Assembly: GCA_017654935.2 (NCBI GenBank)
Contig: CM065699.1
Coordinates: 42,508,029 to 42,572,028 of the forward strand
Length of the DNA: 64,000 nt
Direction of reading: 5' to 3'
Source of the DNA: Phymorhynchus buccinoides
Taxonomy: Eukaryota > Mollusca > Gastropoda > Neogastropoda > Raphitomidae
The position numbers and the translations under genes are program-made. Positions 23,316 to 33,919 of the stretch are shown here, piece by piece (position 1 is the first letter of the stretch; every line of letters starts with the position of its first letter). The notes below the pieces were generated by a model. That model was not told the DNA's origin. It saw only the letters and a list, made by a program, of their open reading frames with translations, and made no database searches.

Positions 23316-23821
23316 GCACACACAATTGATCATTTTTCAAGCTTTTCAAAAAAGAAAATGACTCTAAATTAAAATATTCAACAAGAAAAGAGAACGATCT
23401 TGCTTGAAACACAGACACTGTCATTGATAATATTTAAAAAAAAATTCAAATATGCTAAATTACTATTTCAAATCATGTCAGAAAGTCACTTTGTTATCTG
23501 CAGATGTTGTCTTATTAAGTGATGAGTTAGCCTATAATTTATGAACAAGCAAGAATGTCAGAAAAAAAGTTTGGAACTGAATAGATCTGAAATAACAAGA
23601 CAATCTTTAACAGTGAAGTTTATCACTTCAAATGACAACAAACACTGACATGTCTCGACTTCGTTGACAGTGAAGTTTCTGCCTTCAAACAACAACAACA
23701 ACAACAACATTACAACAATAACAACAACAACCAGTGACATGTCTTGACTTCTTTGACAGTGAAGTTTCTGCCTTCAAGCAACAACAACAAACACTGACTT
23801 CGTTGACAGTGAAGTTTCTGC

Positions 23822-24309
23822 TAGAGGTGGGGGGGGAAACCGGTTTGAACTGAAAAACCGGTGCTAAACTTTCGCGGTTCGAAAAACCGGTTCGAGTTGC
23901 TGTGAACCGGTTTTTTTAACTGCAAATTGAAAGTAAGTATTTCTTAGAATAACGCATTCTTTTCGAAGAACAACACTGATTCTCAGTGCAGATTGGGTGT
24001 TTGTAAACCAAGAGTAGCTGTTTCTAGTTTGTGGTGGTGTATGGCTTTGACTTTGACCGAGTGTTGAGTTGAATGTGTGTGTGTGTGTGTGTCTTAAGTC
24101 ATAAGTTTCTTTATTGTGTGTGCGTGTGTGTGTGTGTGCGTGTGCGCGCGCGTGTGTGTGTGTGTGAATATTCTGACAAATAAATATGTGTTTGCATAGG
24201 TGAAACTAGTGATGCGAGTACTGGTTAAAAAACCGGTTCAATAAAACCGGTTCGAAGAGGGAAAACGGTTAAAAACTGGTTCAGATTTTTGAACCGGTTC
24301 TCAACTCTA
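23822..24309. mobile_element. hAT-type non-autonomous element with 8-bp target duplication
   Basis: The ends are TAGAGGTGGG and the inverted CTCAACTCTA, with AACCGGTTC motifs repeated inside both ends. The bases GTTTCTGC occur directly at 23814-23821 and 24310-24317, a perfect 8-bp target duplication as expected for hAT. It interrupts one of the old exon-end repeat units. (GT)n runs lie inside at 24075-24165. Confidence 0.8.
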
Positions 24310-24361
24310 GTTTCTGCATTGACAAGCATTCACTTTTCTGCTCTCTTTCTAAATTGTACCA

Positions 24362-24860
24362 GGCATCAGAACAGTTTGAAGTCCAATCCTCTGAAAACCG
24401 CGGTAAAAGGGCCATCAAGGCCCCTAGACTGAAGAGGGACAACACTGAAATGAGTTCCTAAAACCACCAAAAAGGCTTTTATGCAGTGATAAATCACTTT
24501 AGCCCTTTCGCCGCCAGCCATTTCTCAACCAAAAAAATACCCTTAAATTTAGCTAGGTACAGAAAAAACAAGTATCTGCAATATTGGGAATTCCTCTGTA
24601 ACATGCATAAAGTAAGGCCTATCCTTACCTCCCAAAATTAAGAAAATAGGGTCTTCGGATAACAGGCTCTAATTTGATGCCTTTTGGTGACATGGGTGTT
24701 AAATGCGACATTGGCGGTGAAAGGGTTAAAATGCTATTCAACCGAAAAGATAACACTGAACAAACAGGCAAAACCTCTGACAAGAGAAGCCAATCCTCTG
24801 TCAGTAATCCTTCATCTTCTGAAATGTGCAGATCCTCTGACACATCTGATACCTGCTGTA
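24362..24860 (+). repeat. Copy of intron sequence 27048-27550, with T1 MITE inside
   Basis: CAGGCATCAGAACAGTTTGA and the CCTCTGACA series match the sequence just upstream (gene sense) of exon 26861-27030. So the duplication that made the exon-end array also carried intron, or this is the same dispersed element as 5845-6415. The MITE at 24499-24729 splits it. Confidence 0.6.
24499..24729. mobile_element. TTAA-flanked MITE, family T1
   Basis: Left end TTAGCCCTTTCGCCGCCA (one change in the TTAA), right end TTGGCGGTGAAAGGGTTAA. Confidence 0.75.
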
Positions 24861-26406
24861 CCGACTTCTTTGACAGTGAAGTTTTTTTGGACTCAAACAA
24901 CAACATTACAACAACAACAACAACAAACAGCAGCAACAAATGCTGACATGCACTGACGTTGTTTGTGCGTTCTCTTTCTAAACGGTACCAGCACCGACTT
25001 CTTTGACAGCGAAGTTTCTGGCCTCAAACAACAACAACAACAACAACAGCAGCAACAAATGCTGACATGCACTGACGTTTTTTGTGCGTTCTCTTTCTAA
25101 ACGGTACCAGTACCGACCTCTCTGACAGCGAAGTTCCTGGCCTCAAACAACAACAACAGCAACAACAACAACAACAACAAACGCAGACATGCACTGACGT
25201 TTTTTGTGCGTTCTCCTTGTAAACTGTACCAGTACCGACCTCTCTGAAAGCGAAGTTCCTGGCCTCAAACAACAACAACAGCAACAACAACAAACGCAGA
25301 CATGCACTGACGTTTGTTGTGCGTTCTCCTTGTAAACTGTACCAGTACCGACCTCTCTGACAGCGAAGTTCCTGGCCTCAAACAACAACAACAGCAACAA
25401 CAACAACAACAACAAACGCAGACATGCACTGACGTTTGTTGTGCGTTCTCCTTGTAAACTGTACCAGTACCGACCTCTCTGACAGCGAAGTTCCTGGCCT
25501 CAAACACAACAACAACAACAACAACAAAAAACGCTGACATGCACTGACGTTTTTTGTGCATTCTCTTTCTAAACTGTACAAAGTTCCTGGCTTCAAACAA
25601 CATTACAACAACAGCAACAACAACAACAGCAACAGCAACAGCAACAGCAACAACAACAGCAGCAACAAACGCTGACATGCACTGACAATTTTTTGTGCGT
25701 TCTCTTTCTAGACTGTACCAGTACCGACCTCTCTGACAGCGAAGTTCCTGGCCTCAAACAACAACAACAGCAACAACAACAACAACAACAAACGCAGACA
25801 TGCACTGACGTTTGTTGTGCGTTCTCCTTGTAAACTGTACCAGTACCGACCTCTCTGACAGCGAAGTTCCTGGCCTCAAACAACAACAACAGCAACAACA
25901 ACAACAACAACAAACGCAGACATGCACTGACGTTTGTTGTGCGTTCTCCTTGTAAACTGTACCAGTACCGACCTCTCTGACAGCGAAGTTCCTGGCCTCA
26001 AACAACAACAACAGCAACAACAACAACAACAACAACAAACGCTGACATGCACTGACGTTTTTTGTGCGTTCTCTTTCTAAACTGTACAAAGTTCCTGGCT
26101 TCAAACAACATTACAACAACAGCAACAACAACAACAGCAACAGCAACAACAACAACAACAACAACAACAGCAGCAACAAACGCTGACATGCACTGACGTT
26201 TTTTGTGCGTTCTCTTTCTAAACTGTACAAAGTTCCTGGCTTCAAACAACATTACAACAACAGCAACAACAACAACAGCAACAGCAACAACAACAACAAC
26301 AACAACAACAACAGCAACAAACACAAACATGCACTGATGTTTTTTGTGCATTCTCTTTGTAAACTGTACCAGTACCGACCTCTCTGACAGCGAAGTTCCT
26401 GGCCTC

Positions 26407-26447
<41 letters not shown>

Positions 26448-26556
26448 GCAGCAACAAATGCTGACATGCACTGACGTTTTTTGTGCGTTCTCTTTCTAAA
26501 CTGTACCAGCACCGACTTCTTTGACAGCGAAGTTTCTGGCCTCAAACAACAACAGC

Positions 26557-26632
<76 letters not shown>

Positions 26633-26722
26633 GCAAATGCTGACATGCACTGACGTTTTTTGTGCGTTCTCTTTACAAAATGTACCAGCACCGACCTCTC
26701 TGATAGCGAAGTTCCTGGCCTC

Positions 26723-26790
<68 letters not shown>

Positions 26791-26860
26791 GCAGCAACAA
26801 ACGCTGACATGCACTGACAATTTTTTGTGCGTTCTCTTTCTAAACTGTAGCAGCACCGAC

Positions 26861-27030
26861 CTCTCTGACAGCGAAGTTCCTGGCCTCAAACAGCTGTTGC
26901 TCCCACTGGGTCAATAGATTGGGGTCGCAGGGCTGGGCGTCCTTGTGAGCAGCGCCGGTGCTAAAGCCATCAAGGTACTGACCCACCAGCTTCCACACGC
27001 GTCCCTGCCAGCGCATGATACCAGTGTATG
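26861..27030 (-). CDS. LARS2: LARS2 exon (GIMRWQGRVWKLVGQYLDGF), 3' end is an array unit
   Basis: Minus-strand exon of 170 nt, entered in phase 1 through TTGTTTCAG and left in phase 0 at GAG|GTCGGT. Coding starts AYTGIMRWQGRVWKLVGQ and ends TQWEQQLFEARNFAVRE. It aligns with the human GVLRWQQRLWTL...ARELWEYKNSVISQ segment of the anticodon-binding domain, and the residue count to the next exon (ATYHC) matches exactly. The donor GTCGGT is weak, and about a dozen similar donors follow it in the intron because the exon end has been tandemly copied. Confidence 0.93.
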
Positions 27031-27581
27031 CTGAAACAACACACAGGCATCAGAATGGTCTGAAGTCCAATCAAAGACACTGAAAAGAAAAGACTAACAT
27101 CCGGTCTCTTTTCCCTATAATGAGTAGAAACACTGGTTATGTCCCTTAAAAACAGTACACATTTACACGTCGATAGGCCAGTTGAATTCTCCGTTCAAAT
27201 TCCAGTCTGAGTTTTTAGATAGCCTCCACTGTGAATGGTGTACTGTTCCCACTAACGATAACTCTATCAGCCCGGTTCGCCGTAACTCTTAAGTAGTCCA
27301 TCTTACCCTTTTAGAATCTCTTTGTCCAATCCTCTGAAAACTGCATCATCAAGGCCCCAGACTAAAGAGGGACAACACTGAAATCAGTTCTGAACACCAC
27401 CAAAAAGGCTTAAAGTGATAAATCAATTTTAAAATGATATTTAACACAAAGGATAACACTCAATAAAAAGGCAAAACCTCTGACAAGAGAAGCCAATCCT
27501 CTGTCAGAAATTCTTAATCCTCTGATCCTCTGACAATTCTGATGCCTGAACACATCACACACACCACAATGGTGGAAGAAA

Positions 27582-27990
27582 GGTGGCAGAGTGGTTAAGA
27601 CGTTCGCCTGCCAAATGTAATGCGTGACTGCAGCGTGAGTGACCCGGGTTCGAATCCCGGCCTCGCCCTTTCTTTCTAGTTCGACAGGAAAATCGAACTG
27701 AACGTCCAGTCCTTCGGATGGGGACTTAAAGCTAGTCTGACCCTGTGCGCTTTACGCACGTAAAAATCCCACAGCAGTTCAAAAGTCGGTAAGAGCAGGG
27801 AGAAATCCCGCTGCCTGGTATGGCCAAATTGATAGCTAGGTTTTCCAAGTGTGCCCACACCCCTTCCTCACCCTGAGCCCCCCCCCCCCCTCCAAAAAAA
27901 AGGGTAGGCGCTGCACTTGCGGTGACGCGCTCTCCGGGGAGAGCAGCCCGAATTTCACAGAGATAAGTCTCTGTGACTAGAATATACTAA
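27582..27990 (+). mobile_element. tRNA-derived SINE, family S1
   Basis: The head GGTGGCAGAGTGGTTAAGAC carries an A-box-like motif, and GGGTTCGAATCCC is a canonical B box, as in a serine/leucine-type tRNA. It continues into a non-tRNA body (AGTTCGACAGGAAAATCGAA, TCCTTCGGATGGGGACTTAA, GTGCGCTTTACGCACGTAAA) and ends near GTCTCTGTGACTAGAATATA. Further copies are at 31274 and 34978. The anticodon region is not tRNA-like, so this is a SINE rather than a tRNA gene. Confidence 0.85.
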
Positions 27991-28054
27991 ATACCAAATA
28001 CTTTATTAGTTATAAGAGGCACCCACTGAAAACAACAACACAAAAATCATAAAA

Positions 28055-28680
28055 ACAAGAGGCAAAGCTTTCAAGGCTCATTCGAACAGGAAAATGTGGG
28101 ACAAAAACAAACAAAGATTGAGGGGGGGGGGGGGGCTAAAGTACAAGATTGCCAATACAATTTTAAAGTACAAATGAAACTATCATTAATGGACACAACT
28201 AACAAAAAAAACCCCCCAAAAAAGTGCCTGTGCCGAGAATCGAACCCGGAACCATTGGCATGACAGACAGACAGACACTCTACCAATGAGCTATCGAGGC
28301 TTTCACTGTTGATGAGTTTCTTAACTCATGTTGCCTATTGAATACTCTCTAACCCACTAATCTAAAATGTTATCTGTTTACAGTGTTGTTTTAAGTATTT
28401 AGTTATTCAATTAATTATTGTTTGAAAGCTTGCATAAACATCTATGTGTATTGAAAGTTTGAACAATGTACGCCTTCCATTTCCCCGGAACAACTATCAT
28501 ACTATAGACTCATTAGAGTGAGGCAAAAATCTTTTTAAGTATTTAATTATTCAAATCAGTATTGTTTGAAAGCTTGCGCAGACATCTATGTGTGTGCAAA
28601 GTTTGAACAATGTACGCCTTCTATTTCCCGAGAAAATGCCAACGTTAAAGTTTGGAGATTAGACCACGGACGCAACACAC
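28055..28680 (-). mobile_element. Dispersed element with minus-strand tRNA-like head
   Basis: On the minus strand, ATAGCTCATTGGTAGAG (A-box-like) and GGTTCGATTC (B box) sit at about 28230-28295 and look like a tRNA-derived promoter. The element begins ACAAGAGGCAAAGC on the plus strand and matches 1375-1990. Sequence 28390-28480 is partly repeated at 28530-28630. Confidence 0.65.
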
Positions 28681-28758
28681 ACACACACACACAACCTAAC
28701 AACTATCATACTAAAGCCAAAAATCACAAGAAAAGTGTGGTGGTGCACTTGCGGCAAT

Positions 28759-29419
28759 CAGACCTGCCTACTTGGAATTTTCCCAATCAGTAGCCCAGCC
28801 ATCAATTTTCAGTAGCATGGCAAATTTTTTCGTAGCATCCACAAACAACGGCAATCGATTTGTTCTCTTCCTGAGCCGAAACGCACTGCTTAATATGTTT
28901 CGCCGATTGAACGTGTTGACGGCAATCATCTCTACCGCCATGATTCACAGAGAAGTCCGCATGGCAGAGGTTGCACTGCAGTGAGCATGGTTCGCACCGA
29001 GTCGACTTCTGACGATGCAAGGCCACTCCTCCGTGTAAGCTATTTTAAAAACTTGTGCGGCAGGCCGATGTTTTTTCTTAGAACAAGATGGTGTGCCAGA
29101 TGATTTTCGTTTTCTGGTTTGGGTTCGTTTTTCTTCGTTTGAAACATCTCCCGAATCGCTACTGCTGCTGGAGTCCGCCATTTTTTTCAGAGAAAGTAAT
29201 AAGAACGCATGCGCAGTCACTGATAAAAACGGAAGTGACTAGGTTATCGCGCGTGACACGGCGTCTGCTCTTAGAAGCCGACAAAACCGGGAACGGCATA
29301 AGCAAAAATAAAATGTGGCGGCAATTTGTTTTTTTCCGTAGCAACGTTAAGGTTGCCGTAGCTCCGTAGCAAAGCTTTATTTTTCGTAGCTGCTACGGCC
29401 AAATCATAGCAGTAGGCAG
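28759..29419 (-). mobile_element. Truncated hAT-like DNA transposon, second copy
   Basis: Near-identical to 19883-20551. The left end is CAGACCTGCCTACT; the right end is worn (AGTAGGCAGAGAC). The minus strand shows MADSSSSSDSGDVSNEEK, then TEEWPCIVRSRLGANHAHC, and in another frame NLCHADFSVNHGGRDD, so the BED-like zinc-finger region is frameshifted in the middle. No catalytic domain is present. Confidence 0.75.
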
Positions 29420-29474
29420 AGACACGTCCAGTCTGTCACAAGATCATACCAAATTTTACACCAAAATTCGGATT

Positions 29475-29745
29475 TTGTTATGTTGTTGTTGTCATTCCCT
29501 GGCTTAAAGACTCCAGGGATCATCCCAACAGCCGACACACTTGAACACTATGGTACAAATGCCCCAACTAGGGATGAGAACATTACGGAGGATTTTGGAC
29601 TGATGATGATGTTATGCTAGGAGCTTGCCATGGCTAAAGACAATCCCCGCATAAATATGCAGAACACAACAACATTTTGATGTAGCCATGGTGTTCTAGC
29701 TTATGTCAATTGATCTGACACAGCCTTATGCCAAGGCGATGGATT
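29475..29745 (+). repeat. Dispersed repeat D1
   Basis: Same order of landmarks as 5205-5560: ACTCCAGGGATCATCCCAAC, GAACACTATGGTACAA and GCTTGCCATGGCTAAAGACA. Confidence 0.7.
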
Positions 29746-29849
29746 TTGCTATAATAATGCTTTCTTACTGTGTTATATAAGGCGCAGAACTCCCGAGTCT
29801 AGACCAAAAAAATAGGGGGGGTTCTGCTGCCTGGTATGACCAAATTGAT

Positions 29850-29905
29850 AGCTAGTTTTCCCAAGTTTGCTCGAGAGATAAGTCTCTGTGACTAGAATAT
29901 TGTCG
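29850..29905 (+). repeat. 3' fragment of SINE S1
   Basis: CTGCCTGGTATGACCAAATT followed by AGATAAGTCTCTGTGACTAG matches the end of the S1 copies. Confidence 0.6.
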
Positions 29906-30295
29906 GAGAAATTCAAAAACTTGTAACTCAATTTTGGTAGTTTTGAGAAAATTTAAAAAAAAACCTTATAAAAATTAACACCGTTGACCACAATTGATTA
30001 ACTATGATGAATATGTTGTTCAAGACATTGCGAGTTTAGTCCTGCATTTCATTAAAATTACTTAAAAACTTTTTTTTTAGACTTGAAAAGAACGAAGATA
30101 CGAGGTTTTTGTCCTTAACTAGATCTGAATTTGGGACTTACAAGTTTTTCTTCAATTTACACAACCTCATTTACTCCAGATAGAGTCGTTAGAGATACGA
30201 GCTTTTGGTGGAAGGTGGCGGGAAAAAATAGACAGCTGACTATGTATGTATCTAACTCAAACCCCCCAAAATCGAGATACAACGATATACCAACT
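29905..30295. repeat. Dispersed repeat shared with 35430-35745 and 56205-56665
   Basis: Landmarks: GACTTGAAAAGAACGAAGAT, GATCTGAATTTGGGACTTAC and AGAGATACGAGCTTTTGGTG. The copy at 35430-35745 is inverted. Internal inverted similarity suggests a fold-back element. Confidence 0.6.
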
Positions 30296-30296
30296 A

Positions 30297-30627
30297 CAGT
30301 GGAGCCTCCCTTATAAGACCTTCAAAAATCATCCCAAATGAGGTTACAGCTATCTGTATTAATAAAAAAAATCGGGACTTTACTGGTTTCGTACTGCCTC
30401 CGGGCATTGCCTCCAGTATTGTTCCAACCATATTTGTATTTACAAATGTCCCATATGTGTCTGATTCAGACCAAGAGGACCTAAAACTCCATTTTTCTCT
30501 CTCCAAAATGAGGTCTTATAAGGGAGGTAATTTTACTACTTACAAAGAAGGACAATGTATCAAAGAAGTAGGTCTTTATATGGGAGGGAGTCTTATAGTG
30601 GGAGGTCTTATAAGGGAGGTTCCACTG
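30297..30627. mobile_element. Mariner-like MITE, family M1
   Basis: TA|CAGTGGAGCCTCCCTTATAA at the left and TTATAAGGGAGGTTCCACTG|TA at the right: long terminal inverted repeats with TA on both sides. Confidence 0.8.
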
Positions 30628-30670
30628 TACCAGAAGAAGAAGAAGAAGAATGAGTATTATTTTAGCGTAC

Positions 30671-30761
30671 CTTCGGTGGACCACTTTCTGTTGGCCTGGG
30701 GGGACACGCTGGACAGGATGCAGAGGCGTGTGGCATCTACGCCAAACTGTCCCAGCATCTC
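30671..30761 (-). CDS. LARS2: LARS2 exon (EMLGQFGVDATRL)
   Basis: Minus-strand exon of 91 nt, phase 0 in, phase 1 out, with acceptor CCTCTTATCAG and donor GAAG|GTACGC. It encodes EMLGQFGVDATRLCILSSVS then PQANRKWSTE, directly after the KMSKS loop, matching human [20 protein letters not shown]. This is the start of the helical segment linking the catalytic core to the anticodon-binding domain. Confidence 0.94.
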
Positions 30762-30829
30762 CTGATAAGAGGACACACACCACCACTGTGACAATGAGGA
30801 GGAGGAGGATACGGTGGTGGTTTTTCATG

Positions 30830-31080
30830 GTGTAGAGCAGCACAGAGGTAACGTGTTCGCCTCGTGTCAAATAAACCCGAAGTTCGAACCTGGGTACTGG
30901 GGATTTTTCTCCTCTCACTTTGCACTAGGCCTTAACGGTCTGAACGTGGAGTCTTTCGGGTGAGACGATAAACCGAGGTCCCATGTGGCCATGCACTTGT
31001 CTTAGCACGCATTAAACCCAGTGGCAACGAAAAAAAAGTTGTCATTTGGTCAAAATTACCCCTCCCCCCCACCCACGCAG
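30830..31080 (+). mobile_element. tRNA-derived SINE, second type
   Basis: Head AGGTAACGTGTTCGCCTCGT, B-box-like AGTTCGAACCT, then a body with GGGTGAGACGATAAACCGAG and GTCCCATGTG, a core of the kind seen in widespread metazoan SINEs. The 3' part (CCAGTGGCAACGAAAAA, then GGTCAAAATT) is repeated at 33418-33490. Confidence 0.6.
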
Positions 31081-31103
31081 AAGAAGAAGAAGAAGAAGAT
31101 TAC

Positions 31104-31195
31104 CTTAGGGTCCACTCCGTTGTGCTTGGACTTGCTCATCTTCTCCCATTCTGCAACCACGGGAGCCCCGGTAGCCTTCTCCTTTGGCTTGGGCC
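31104..31195 (-). CDS. LARS2: LARS2 exon with KMSKS catalytic loop
   Basis: Minus-strand exon of 92 nt, entered in phase 1 through TGTTTCTCAG and left in phase 0 at AAG|GTAATC. It encodes PKPKEKATGAPVVAEW then EKMSKSKHNGVDPK. KMSKS is the class I synthetase signature loop that stabilises the adenylate transition state, and the KSKHNGVDP continuation is diagnostic of LeuRS. The motif is intact, which argues that the locus is an active gene. Confidence 0.97.
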
Positions 31196-31273
31196 CTGAG
31201 AAACAGGGTGCAGGAACATTGAAACGCTAGAAGATCGGTTTTGTCTCGAACATTTTTGTCACATACAAAACAT

Positions 31274-31690
31274 GAGAAAAGGTGGCAGAGTGGTTAAGAC
31301 GTTTGCCTGCCTAATGTAATGCGTGACTGCAGAGTGAGTGACTGACCCGGGTTCGAATCCCGGCCTTGCTCTTTCTTTCTAGTTCGACAGGAAAATCGAA
31401 TTGAACACTGAGTCCTTCGGATGGGGACTTAAAAAAAGCTAGTCTGACCTGTGCGCTTTACGCTCGTAAAAATTCCACGGCAGTTGAAAGTCGGTAAGAG
31501 CAGGGAGAAATCCCACTGCCTGGTATGGCCAAATTGATAGCTAGGTTTTCTAGATCTGCCCCCCCTCACCCCCCCAAAAAAAGGGTAGGCGCTGCGCTTG
31601 CTGCGATGCGCTCTTCGGGGGAGAGCAGCCTGAATTTCACAGAGATAAGGTTTTTGTGACTTGAATATACCAAATACAAATACCAATACA
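31274..31690 (+). mobile_element. tRNA-derived SINE, family S1
   Basis: Same head (GGTGGCAGAGTGGTTAAGAC), B box (GGGTTCGAATCCC) and body as 27582-27990, lying 79 bp upstream (gene sense) of the KMSKS exon and antisense to LARS2. Confidence 0.85.
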
Positions 31691-31799
31691 TACGAGGACC
31701 TCACTCACGCTGGCTCCGCGACTAAGAGAATAGTGTCGTCAGTAGGGGGCTTAGTAGGTGGTGTCCTGAACAGGCTCCACTGAACTCCACCTAAAGGGG

Positions 31800-31960
31800 G
31801 GGGGGGGTTGACTCAGCAGCAGTGCAGTGTCTCCTCGGTTGGTTGCATCCTGACGGACTAACATAGATTCGCTCCTCTTGGACTGCTGGTCTCGGATTCT
31901 GCGACCTGAACGTGCGGAGGTGTGGTTGCGAATTGGGATTCGGAATGAGCGGCGTGGGAG
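31800..31960 (-). repeat. Single copy related to the 100-bp minisatellite
   Basis: The minus strand reads GAGACCAGCAGTCCA, then GAGCGAATCTATGTTAGTCC, GTCAGGATGCAACCAACC and GAGGAGACACTGCACTGCTG, matching one unit of the 14918-18110 array plus its right flank. This shows that the array arose from a dispersed element. Confidence 0.75.
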
Positions 31961-32278
31961 CCCAGAAGATGGGACAGAAAAAAAAAAAAAAACCCAATAC
32001 ATACGTGTACACCTTTCTAGTATTTTTAAGAACGTTGTTGTAAAAATGGTTTACCGCTGTTTTAAAGGCTGTCTTATTTGCCCTGGCAGCAGCGCTAGAA
32101 GAAGGATTCAAATAAATCATCCGAAACATTGTAAGAAAGTGTTTGTCGATCTTGTATGCAGATTTTAAAAAAATGCTTATAAAAAAACCCCAATAAAAAA
32201 AACAAAAAAAAACACCACACTGAAGACCACAAAGACGGATTATCATAACAAAAAGAAATTGCATAACCACTTCTACTT

Positions 32279-32325
32279 TACTACTACTACTACTGCTACT
32301 ACTACCACTATTACTACTACTACTA
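32279..32325. repeat. (ACT)n microsatellite
   Basis: An ACT/CTA run with interruptions. Confidence 0.8.
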
Positions 32326-32339
32326 TTAATGAAAAAATA

Positions 32340-32741
32340 CTGCATTTTTCGGACTATAAGGCGCACCTGATTATCATCAAATTGTACACCAAATTCAGAT
32401 TCTGTTATTATATTTTCTTACTGTTTTAGTAGGGCAGCGATTTAATGCTCCCAAAAAATAGATGATTTTGACAAAAAAACAGATGCTTGTGGCAAAAGAA
32501 AAGACCATCTAACCCTAACCCTAACCCTATCCCTAACCACGGAAAGAACCAAGAAATACAGCAGGAGGGTGTAAATCTACATATTTGCCGAGAAATCGAT
32601 GTACAAAGCCATGCACTTATACTATTTTTTTGCTGGAACCATTCCTTTTTTTGGTTGATAAATTTTAAGTCTTTTAGTAGTCACATTATAAGACGCAGGG
32701 GTCTGGGGTGAAAGCATTGCCTTATAGTCTGAAAAGTACGG
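32340..32741. mobile_element. Mariner-like MITE, family M2
   Basis: TA|CTGCATTTTTCGGACTATAA at the left and CTTATAGTCTGAAAAGTACG|GTA at the right are inverted copies, with TA duplicated. Related to 50643-51049. Confidence 0.75.
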
Positions 32742-33040
32742 TAAGTTAAAAAGAAGAAGAAGAAGAAGAATAGGACCACCACCACGACAATAATCAATGC
32801 TACAAAAAGTACAGTAAGTTAAAAAGAAGAAAAAGAAGAAGAAGAATAGGACCACCACCACGACAATAATCAATGCTACAAAAAGTACGGTAAGTTAAAA
32901 GAAGAAGAAGAAGAAGAAAGAAGAATAGGACCACCACCACGACAATAATCAATGCTACAAAAAGTACAGTAAGTTAAAAAGAAGAAGAAGAAGAAGAATA
33001 GGACCACCACCACGACAATAATCAATGCTACAAAAAACAA
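32735..33040 (+). repeat. Four ~75-bp tandem units starting at the M2 MITE end
   Basis: Units AGTACGGTAAGTTAAAA, (GAA)n, AATAGGACCACCACCACGAC, AATAATCAATGCTACAAAA start at about 32736, 32809, 32884 and 32959. The first bases of each are the terminus of the adjacent MITE. Confidence 0.85.
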
Positions 33041-33126
33041 GGTAGCACAGAGAAAAGGGGGGGAAAATGACTGACTTCAAAGATATTCTAAAGGGGAAGA
33101 TAAGCATCCGGTCTCTTTTCCCTATA

Positions 33127-33245
33127 ATAATAATAATAATGGGAATTTATATAGCGCTCTTTCTCACATGAGCTCAGTGCGCTTTACATTGATAACAAGA
33201 ACATTAAAGGCAAACAAAATAATTAATCATTAGAAAGTAAAATAA
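33127..33245 (+). repeat. (AAT)n plus GCGCTTTACA repeat tail
   Basis: ATAATAATAATAAT, then TATATAGCGCTCTTTC and GTGCGCTTTACATTGATAAC: same tail family as 18755. Confidence 0.6.
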
Positions 33246-33417
33246 GCACGATGCTTGCACGCAACGTTCTCTTACTTCCTCACACACACACACACACACG
33301 CGTGCGCGTGCCCATGCATTTATGAGTAGTGAGGACAGAAACACTGGCTATGTCCCTTTTAAACAGGACACATTTTACACGTTGATAGGCCCGGCAGTTG
33401 AATTCTCCGTTCAACCA

Positions 33418-33660
33418 TGAACGTGTGCCCATGCACTTAGCACACGTTAAACCAGTGGCAACGAAAAAGTTGTTATTTGGTCAAAATTTACACCCCCCCC
33501 TCCCTTCCTTCTTCATCAGTCACACAAAGATCGCATGCACACAAAAAATAAAAAAAATAAAAAAAATTGGGTGGCGCGCCTCTGGCTGTGACACGCTCTT
33601 CAAGTGGGAGCAACCCGAATTTTACAGAGACATATGACTACAAAGTACCTAATAATAAAA
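33418..33660 (+). repeat. SINE 3' fragments
   Basis: 33418-33490 matches the end of the 30830 SINE; 33570-33655 (GACACGCTCTTC, GCAACCCGAATTTTACAGAG) matches the end of S1. Confidence 0.6.
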
Positions 33661-33745
33661 ATAATAAAAAATAAAAAAAGGGTAGTAAGGAGGAACGCGA
33701 TTGGCCAACACACATTTTGGAGCAAGTCAACGGAACGAAATTCAC

Positions 33746-33919
33746 CCGAGAGATCCAGCTGGTCAGGGGTCAGGTAGCGTCCAGTCCCCTTGACCCTGTA
33801 GCTCTGGCCCATCACCATGCCCTGGGTCAGCAGGTCGGCGAAGGGCTCGCGCTGCCTCAACAGACCCTCGCCGAACAGGAAGTGGCTGAAGAAGCGCGCA
33901 TAGTACAGGTGCATCACCG
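33746..33919 (-). CDS. LARS2: LARS2 exon (AVMHLYYARFFSHFL)
   Basis: Minus-strand exon of 174 nt, phase 1 in and out, with acceptor TTGTATTTCAG and donor TCGG|GTGAAT. It encodes AVMHLYYARFFSHFLFGEG, EPFADLLTQGMVMGQSYRV and YLTPDQLDLSG. The HAVMHLYYARFF helix and the following EPF..LL.QGM segment belong to the catalytic core just before the KMSKS loop. All conserved positions I can recall are intact. Confidence 0.96.

Larger units (their letters stand above)
23570..26860 (-). repeat. Array of LARS2 exon ends separated by (CAA)n, about 20 copies
   Basis: Each unit on the minus strand is (TTG)n, then TTTGAGGCCAGGAACTTCGC, then GTCAGAGAG and the donor-like GTCGGT, then about 60 nt of intron (GTACAGTTTAGAAAGAGAAC). 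The exon part equals the end of exon 26861-27030. Unit centres are near 25005, 25124, 25245, 25361, 25483, 25580, 25735, 25858, 25979, 26087, 26229, 26385, 26523 and 26704, with older diverged units at 23607, 23668, 23755, 23805 and 24872. Three units (25580, 26087, 26229) share a deletion of the donor region. (TTG)n reads as poly-leucine in phase with FEARNF. The longest (CAA)n run is about 26555-26632. Confidence 0.9.

Noticed and set aside
25024..26807. Poly-leucine, poly-cysteine and poly-glutamine proteins
   Set aside because: Translations of the (CAA)n array in different frames; the periodic non-repeat part is the copied LARS2 exon end.
27582..27670. Functional tRNA gene
   Set aside because: A and B boxes are present, but the cloverleaf middle is not tRNA-like, and the same sequence continues into a shared non-tRNA body at three sites, so it is a SINE.
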